NCBI RefSeq assembly: GCF_000321225.1
Contig: NW_004451870.1
Span: forward strand, 90,677-154,676
Source of the DNA: Odobenus rosmarus divergens
Lineage: Eukaryota; Chordata; Mammalia; Carnivora; Odobenidae
Length of the DNA: 64,000 nt
Reading direction: 5' to 3'
The position numbers and the translations under genes were made by a program. This document shows, piece by piece, positions 57,626 to 64,000 of this stretch. The notes below the pieces were generated by a model. It searched no databases and had not been told where the DNA came from. It was given only the letters and a program-made list of their open reading frames with translations. Position 1 is the stretch's first letter, and each line of letters opens with the position of its first letter.

Positions 57626-58961
57626 AGGGAGGGAAAGAGAGAGAGAAATATGTCTATTTTATCATTGAATAAAAGTCCCAAGCTTCCCTGTGACTGGACT
57701 AATTTTAGCACTTGTTCATTCATGGAAAGTCATACACTAACTACTTGGCTTAGGCATTGTTTGCTGCTAAATGATTAAAATCAGCTCTCTGAAAAAATAT
57801 AACCATGTATCTATGTACGTCAGATCATTATAAATTTTACTCATGGAAAGGATGTCTAGCCCACAATTAACAAATAAAAAACATACACAACACTCTTCAA
57901 TGTAAATTCCATATGACCAATTAATTCTCTCAGAATATTTTTATTAACTTTTGCCAAACTCTCGTATCTGTAGCCCACCTATGGTTGCAATCCAGTTATG
58001 ATTTGAAAACATCCTAGCTGTTGGGAAACCTCACCAATTCATTCATTGATGATGTGAGTGAATTACTTGCTCATTTGGACAATAGTTTTGAAAGTATTGG
58101 AAAAATATATATTATTTAGCTACCAGCATGATGTCACTGACCACAGAGTTGGGAAAAAGTACGTAGTAGCACATCATTACATGGAATTTCCACCATACAG
58201 ATATAATAAATGTCAAGATCTGAAGAACATCAATTCTAATAAAGTGTAGTAAAAAAATATAAAATGATTAGAAATTGATGTATTTTAAGTATTTCCATAT
58301 AATTTAAGTATGAATTCATAATTTAATTTTTAATAATGACTCTGTGTAGTAGTCTTGACTACTGACTTGCAGACTTTGAAGAAATTTAGCAGTTGGCTCC
58401 GGGGAGCTGCTATGAGCTAGCTCCAGCACACCTAAGCTGGGGTCTAGGTTACATACCCATCCCTAATTCTGAAACTGTGGTATGGGGATGAATTATGTTG
58501 TTGGCTTCAGCAAATTAGGACACATCTTGAACTAGAGATCAGATAATACCATTCCAATTACATGAATAGGACATTAGGGTACTGTTAGGACTGGGGAAGG
58601 GAAGGTGAATTCTAGAAAGGCAACTAAAAATTTCTGCCACCAACAGGAACATAAATATCCTGGGGTCACAGCAGCAGGAACTTGGGGTCTTTTGCTACAG
58701 TGCTGCCCTGGCATGACTCATCTACCCCTTTCCAACTTTGTGCTCCTTTGCTCAACCTTCTAGTTGCTGGGGAAAAGACTATTATTGGTCCAGCTTAGAT
58801 CACCAGGAGTCAATATTTCTTCTGAATAAAATTGCTAGATGCACCTGTGAAATAGGCAAAATATGTCTAAAATATACTAAATGAAACACAAAGTAATCTC
58901 ATTTTAATTCAGGCAGTTGGTAATATATTCCAAGTTTAAAACAAAATGAAATTTTATAAAA
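56725..58961. other. Unrecognised sequence with a (GA)n/(GT)n tract
   Basis: 57568-57650 is (GA)n, then a GT run (about 57590-57622), then (GA)n again. No gene was recognised. Short frames at 56938-57123 and 58058-58249 have no family signature. Confidence 0.45.
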
Positions 58962-58963
58962 TA

Positions 58964-59280
58964 CAGTGGACCTTGAATAACATGTATTTGAACTGCATGG
59001 GACCACTTATGTGGATTTTTTTTAAGATAAATTCAGTATAGTACTATAACTAGAGTATGTTCTCTTCCTTAATATTTTCTTTTCTCTAGCTTATTTTATT
59101 GTAAGAACAAAGTAAAATATGCATATAATTCAGAAAATTTGTGTTAGTTGACTCTTTATGTTATCAGTAAGGCTTTGAATCCATAGTAGGCTATTTTGGG
59201 GGAGTCAGAAAGTTATATGCAGATTTTCAACTGCAAGGGATTGGCACCTTGAATCTCCACAATTGTTTAAGGGTCAACTG
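58964..59280 (+). mobile_element. Tigger-type (Tc1/mariner) DNA transposon relic
   Basis: The left end CAGTGGACCTTGAATAACAT and the right end AATTGTTTAAGGGTCAACTG are inverted copies. TA dinucleotides flank both ends (58962-58963 and 59281-59282), the target duplication of this superfamily. The interior TTTTCTTTTCTCTAGCTTAT and TTATGTTATCAGTAAGGCTT fits the common non-autonomous mammalian family. About 317 bp. Confidence 0.85.
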
Positions 59281-59471
59281 TATTATATTTTGGGAGGTCA
59301 TGTAATAACTGCATCATGAGTAAGAATTTAGGGGACTTTGTATCTCTCTTGATCTTAGATTTACAAAGTTCTAAGTAAAAGAAAATAAAACAATCTGATT
59401 GATTATGAATGTGTATTAATTGAATTAGGTTTGATTACAAGTAACAGAAAATCCCACAGAGCCTTGGTTTT

Positions 59472-59595
59472 CTTTTTTTATTTAAATTCAATTAGCCCAC
59501 ATATAGTACATCATTAGTTTCAGATGTAGTTTCAATGATTTATCAGTTGTGTATAACGCCCAGTGCTCATCACATCATGTGTCCTCCTTAAACAA
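59472..59595 (-). mobile_element. 124-bp LINE-1 type-B tail, antisense
   Basis: From its A-tail complement: TTAAATTCAATTAGCCCACA, TACATCATTAGTTTCAGATG, ATAACGCCCAGTGCTCATCA, GTCCTCCTTAA. The flanks repeat CCTTGGTTTT (59462-59471 and 59596-59605). It sits in an older unnamed repeat. Confidence 0.92.
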
Positions 59596-59628
59596 CCTTG
59601 GTTTTAATAAGAATAAGAAATTTATTTT

Positions 59629-59807
59629 GGGGCCCCTGGGTGGCTCAGTCATTAAATGTCTGCCTTTGCCAGGGTCCTGGGATCCAGCCCTGCATCGGGC
59701 TCCCTGCTCAGTGGGAAGTCTGCTTCTCCCTCTCACACCCCGCCTGCTTGTATTCCCTCTCTCGCTGTCTTTCTCTGTCAAATAAATAAATAAAATCTTT
59801 AAAAAAA
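59629..59807 (+). mobile_element. CAN-SINE with internal deletion
   Basis: GGGGCCCCTGGGTGGCTCAG, then TGTCTGCCTTTGCCAGGGTC (the GGCTCAGGTCATGATCC part is missing), CCTGCATCGGGCTCCCTGCT and an AAATAAATAAATAAAATCTT tail. The flanks AAGAAATTTATTT / AAGAAATACATTT (59615-59627 and 59808-59820) match at 11 of 13. It lies 23 bp past the L1 tail's duplication. The lost bases cover the B-box region. Confidence 0.92.
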
Positions 59808-60499
59808 AAGAAATACATTTCTTTCTTATAGTCTGGAAGTAGTCGGTTGAAATATACTATGGTACTCCAGAGTCTGAAAACCACATATATCTCTTTTTCC
59901 TCTGCAGAGACCTCAGTTCCCAAAATAATCTCATGGAAAGAGATGATTGCTCCAGTTATAACACTGCATACCCATTTCAGCCGGCAGAAAGGGTATGTTC
60001 TAGAAGCTTTACACTTGATTCTGTTGACATTCCATTGACCAGAACGCACAAGGCTACTTCGGTATTGCTGCAAGATAGCTGTATGTGCAAGGTGAACAAA
60101 ACACACACATGGATTTCTGGAATTTTAATAATATACCAATAATATAATTATAGTTAACCAACAAGGAAATATTTGCTTATAAATTATGATTAGAACTGTG
60201 AAGAAAATAAACAGATAACAATACAAGGGGGAATATGATCAGTAAAAGGAGTGTTAGAAATTAATTCTCCTAAGAAGCAAAAGAAAGAAATATGGGAAAG
60301 CTTCATAGAGAGGCTTTTGATAAGCGGATATAATTTGCAAAGATTTGGGCTGGAGATAAGCTTAGAAAGGGAATTTAAATACAGAGAAAACATAAGAATC
60401 ACAGACATCCAAAAATGTGGGCTTTGTTCAGAGGCTATCATGTAGTTTTGTTTGTTGAAATTAAGTGTGTATGAGCAGTAGAAGGAATAATCTAACACT

Positions 60500-60715
60500 T
60501 AGAATTTATTCTGTGCCAAGCACTGTTCTAAGTACTTACCTTTACTCATTTACTTTCCACAACCACCATTTCAGATAGGTTCTGTTACTTTTCCCATTTT
60601 CAGATGAGGAATTTAAGCCATGGAAAGGATAAATAACATGCTTAAATTCACAAAGCTCTGATTTTAGGAAGTTTAACTCTGAGTCTGCTCTTAACCCTTG
60701 GACTATGTTGCTTTA
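60500..60715 (-). repeat. MIR SINE, antisense
   Basis: TTCTGTGCCAAGCACTGTTC, TTTCAGATGAGGAATTTAAG, AATTCACAAAGCTCTGATTT, TCTTAACCCTTGGACTATGT: antisense MIR. Confidence 0.7.
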
Positions 60716-60920
60716 AAATAGGGAGATCTCTAATGGAGGGCCATGATGTTGTACTCAATAGTTTGGACTTAATTCTATAGACAATAGGGAGCTACTGAAG
60801 AATTTTGAGTAGAGGTAGATGATATACTTGAATTTGTGTTTTGGGGATATTGGTTTAATATTTGTGGGATGGACATCATTAAGTAGACTAAGAATGGGGT
60901 GTCATTTGGGAGATGCTAGA
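60716..60920 (+). repeat. Long, old mammalian interspersed repeat (copy 5, short)
   Basis: TGGACTTAATTCTATAGACA, ATAGGGAGCTACTGAAGAAT, TTTGAGTAGAGGTAGATGAT and GGATATTGGTTTAATATTTG fit the central part of the family. Confidence 0.45.
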
Positions 60921-61139
60921 AATGACCCAATGACAATCAATATAAACTCTTATTTTCATTATTCAATGAATAATGAATAATGAATAAAGCCTTGGAGAGA
61001 TTCTCTGAGACTAGTTTTTCTACTCTGTTGTAGTGCATATTTAGGGTAGAAGAAAATTGAAAGAAATGTTGACAATTCTTTGGTATGAGGTATAAAAGTT
61101 ATTGATCCTCTCTGCAATGGAAAGGTGAACTCAGAAGGA

Positions 61140-61370
61140 AGGCAGTAATGTTTATTAAGAATCTAGTTTTTACTTAGAACTTTACCTAGAACATTGGCTC
61201 ATATTATTTTTAATTCTCACAACAGAAGTATAGGAAGTAGGGCTTCTCACTGAATTCTATTCATTCTCAGATGAGGACAGCATGACTAATTTTTGACTAG
61301 TTTTGTCAGCAAATGAAAGAACTGGAATTGGGTTTCAAGTCTTCTGTCCCTTACACTATACAGCACCTAT
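61140..61370 (-). repeat. MIR SINE, antisense, diverged
   Basis: TGGCTCATATTATTTTTAAT, TTCTCACAACAGAAGTATAG, CATTCTCAGATGAGGACAGC and CTGGAATTGGGTTTCAAGTC are in antisense MIR order. Confidence 0.6.
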
Positions 61371-62339
61371 GACAGTACCCAGTTCACAGGGTAAATTTGC
61401 CAGTCACAAAGCCTCCGAAGGTGTGGCCACATGCTCAACTTGAGACAGGTTTTGAAATAAATATGCCTTTGAAATAGGGTCTTCTCTGAGATTGCCTCGA
61501 CTTTAGCTCTAAAGTATGACAGATGAGCATGAGTAGAGAAATCTTCATTGATTTCTGGCTTTCTCATATGATTAAGTTACATGTAAAATACCTCTTCATT
61601 ACAGAGGAAGAAGATATGAAATATTTTCTGAGATTCCCACGCTTTCCTTAGTCCTCACTCCTGTTGTCACTGTGTCCTCAGACCAAAAGAAATACTTAAA
61701 AGTTCCATTTATTACACAGTGAAGTCCAAATAACTCCATCAGTACTTTTGTCCTAACAATTTATTAGATGTCTGAAGAAAATAATACACATAAATTATAA
61801 AAGAGAATTTAATTTTTACATAAGCACCATTACAAATGGGATATATGTATCTATTGAGTATGGCACACCTCTAAGATATTAGCACCACCCTAGACACCAC
61901 TGGGACCCTCATTTAACCTGTGTTCCACATCGTTTTTTTTGCTTAGTACTTGGTTTTCTTCCCAGCAGTCACTGAAAATCCAGCTGTGCAAAGAGATGCC
62001 GTTGAAGGGCTTTTAGCACAATGTACTCCTGAAACTGAACTACCTCAAACTACTAGTTTGTGGCAATCTGACAAATGTCAAGTATCGCCGTGTTTCTCTT
62101 AAGAATTTAAGGTATTCCCTAGTGCCTGGTGAATTTGCTGTGACATCCCAGGGCACAGCTGCATAGTTTGGGAAACATGCATATACGTTACTTGACACAT
62201 ACCAAGAGTTTTGACCTGAACACATTACAATTTGCATCCAAGCGTACTTAATTCAAAACATGTTTTTCAACACTGATGTTTTTATTCCAAATACAGATTG
62301 TTTTATCGATGCATCCTGTTGCTGGGAGAAAAACAAGAA
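61371..62339. other. Unique sequence
   Basis: No gene or element recognised. Confidence 0.5.
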
Positions 62340-62530
62340 AGCACAGATTTGAAGTCATGTTTCAAATCCTTATTTCATTATTCACTGGCAGTTGGTCTCT
62401 GGGCAAGTTACCCAACATCTGTTGGCCTTAGTGTCTTCCTGTTTTTTAATCTATAATGTGGAAATAGTCATAAGCACTTTCGTGGTGCCTGTCAGAATTA
62501 GAGTAAATGTATCGGAAATACCTAGGACGA
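62340..62530 (+). repeat. MIR SINE
   Basis: TCACTGGCAGTTGGTCTCTG, GGCAAGTTACCCAACATCTG, TAATCTATAATGTGGAAATA and AGAATTAGAGTAAATGTATC in MIR order. Confidence 0.65.
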
Positions 62531-64000
62531 CGCGTGGTGCCTTTTGGGCTTTGCCAAATATTGTTTTTTTCCCTTCTTCCTCTCTAAAGGGAGACTGTCT
62601 CAGGAATTGACTGTATTTCTTTTCTAAATAACACATACTTAAAATGAGAGATCCTTCTGTAAAGGCTGTGAAGGGCAATGATTTTTAAATTAGCAGAAGG
62701 AGGCTAACGCAGATGAGATGAGATGTTTAATTCTGGAGAATTTATGCCGCCAGAACCATTAACAATCTCCTCTCCAGGAGCAATTATCTCAGCAGCAAAG
62801 TAAGCAGGGACTGAGGGACACACACGCAGGAAGTAGACAAGCAAAAGACAGATGAATTTAGAAAATACAAACTAAGAGGCGTTCTGTAATAAAGTACGTT
62901 CCATGGGCTCCTAAAAAATAAGTTCTAGGGAATATTATTCTTTCTTTTTGTGTGTGTGTGTATATTTGAGTGCTACTGATCAGGATTCTCACGAAGATGA
63001 ATAATTCCTAATTATTTTCAGTGTGTGTGTCGTGTGTTACTGTGCGCTGAGAGAAACTGAACCGCTCATTCCATGGCCTGTTCTGTTCATCTCTCTCCAG
63101 GGTCAGCCATACACAGTTGGGAAAATTATGCCTACTGGAGAACAATTTCTCACTCATTCAACATTCCCTCAGAGCTACATCAGATCATTAACAAGGATTT
63201 TCTCAATTAACTACTAAATCAGCAATTAAGGCTTAAGAGATATCTATTGCAAATAAAAGGGTTATTGATTTTAATTCAGTCATATCTTATAATTATGGAT
63301 ATTAATCACACACAGTCTTTAACTGCAAAATAGGACTCTCCCTAGCAGTCAAACATGACAGAAGGAGGCAAAGTGAAATGACTTTCAAGTGGACAAACTG
63401 CCATTACTTAGTAATGAGATTGAACAGTATGGCACTAATTTAAAAAAAGCGATAGATGCTTTACAAGATAATTTTAAAGTGACTTGAGATTTATATTTAG
63501 GCTTAGTTAAAACTCATCAGCCATGTAATACATGAATACATTCATTGAAGGATCATCTACAATTACAGTAAAGGCAATATGCTTCATGCATAGTTAAAGC
63601 TACACTCGGTGCTCACACAGACCAGTGCATATGCCAGATCATGTCTTCATTAACATATTACAGGGAAATGTAACTTGTTAAAAATAGTAATGGAAGAGTG
63701 GTAAGACCAGAGTAACCTAATGAATTCCTTCATATTTAAATTTATTAAAATAAAAATGTGGACTTTTTTTTTTTTCCTATCCGGATATGCTCATTTTGGT
63801 CTAACAGAATATGTAAAGTCTCATAAAAAAAATAGAAAAAGACTGCAGCCCACCACCTTTCTCTCTTTTACCAGATGGCAACATTTTCTTTAGCATTCTT
63901 TCATGTTTGCCAAAGCTCCAGCTATCAGCCATGTGTTGAGTGAGTTTCGGCAGCCTGGAAAATACAGTCTGGGTTCTATTAAACAGTGCTGTAATTTTGC
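62531..64000. other. Unique sequence, possible conserved non-coding stretch at 62690-62880
   Basis: 62690-62880 is repeat-free and varied in composition (ATGCCGCCAGAACCATTAAC, CAGGAGCAATTATCTCAGCA). I cannot show conservation from one sequence. The remainder is AT-rich with no recognised gene. Confidence 0.35.

Overview
This window looks like non-coding nuclear DNA from a carnivoran mammal. The main clue is a set of tRNA-derived CAN-SINEs that open with GGGGCGCCTGGGTGGCTCAG. Their body (the CTTCGGCTCAGGTCATGATCC / GGGATCGAGCCC / GGGCTCCCTGCTCAG type, with AAATAAATAAAATCTTT tails) fits arctoid caniforms (bear, seal, mustelid lineages) better than the dog or cat SINE types as I know them. MIR, L2, hAT (MER5-, MER20-like), Tigger-like and LTR relics are what a placental genome should carry. 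I found no host protein-coding exon, no tRNA, rRNA or snRNA gene, no CpG island and no CRISPR-like array. The long open frames are LINE-1 ORF2 remnants, antisense shadows of purine-rich repeats, or chance. The window is either a gene desert or the inside of a very large intron.

Layout. 1-1770: 3' part of a LINE-1 (ORF2 C-terminus, then two successive 3' tails). 1771-3600: long old repeat with a GC-richer end. 4.15-4.47 kb: hAT-like relic. 4.7-9 kb: MIRs and a second copy of the long old repeat, split by a solo LTR and a CAN-SINE. 9-20 kb: mostly unique AT-rich DNA with three antisense CAN-SINEs, old L1 and microsatellites. 20.8-21.5 kb: CTCF-like motif, a 3'-less SINE and a (TTC)n tract. 22.9-27.8 kb: antisense old L1s, the last invaded by a 559-bp young L1 tail. 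30.2-33.1 kb: SINE cluster, MER5A-like element and a chimeric SINE carrying templated filler DNA. 37.1-40.2 kb and 51.3-53.5 kb: two 5'-inverted (twin-primed) L1s. 41-60 kb: several very short L1 tails with target-site duplications, four more CAN-SINEs, a Tigger-like transposon and simple repeats. 60-64 kb: MIRs and unique sequence.

The most notable findings are structural. (1) An L1 3' end in which one complete tail (type A, with its own poly-A) is followed by a second tail (type B). It occurs twice, and one copy is bounded as a single insertion by a 17-bp target-site duplication. (2) A CAN-SINE at 32.1 kb whose 3' half contains about 130 bp copied from two other places: an inverted local sequence about 0.75 kb downstream and an L1 type-B tail, with microhomology at the joins. 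(3) Two twin-primed L1s whose joins can be read to within tens of bases. (4) Ultra-short L1 insertions (63-138 bp), one inside a SINE and one inside another L1.

Family names are assigned from memory of consensus sequences, without a database. Boundaries of old repeats are approximate to tens of bases; target-site duplications were read base by base.
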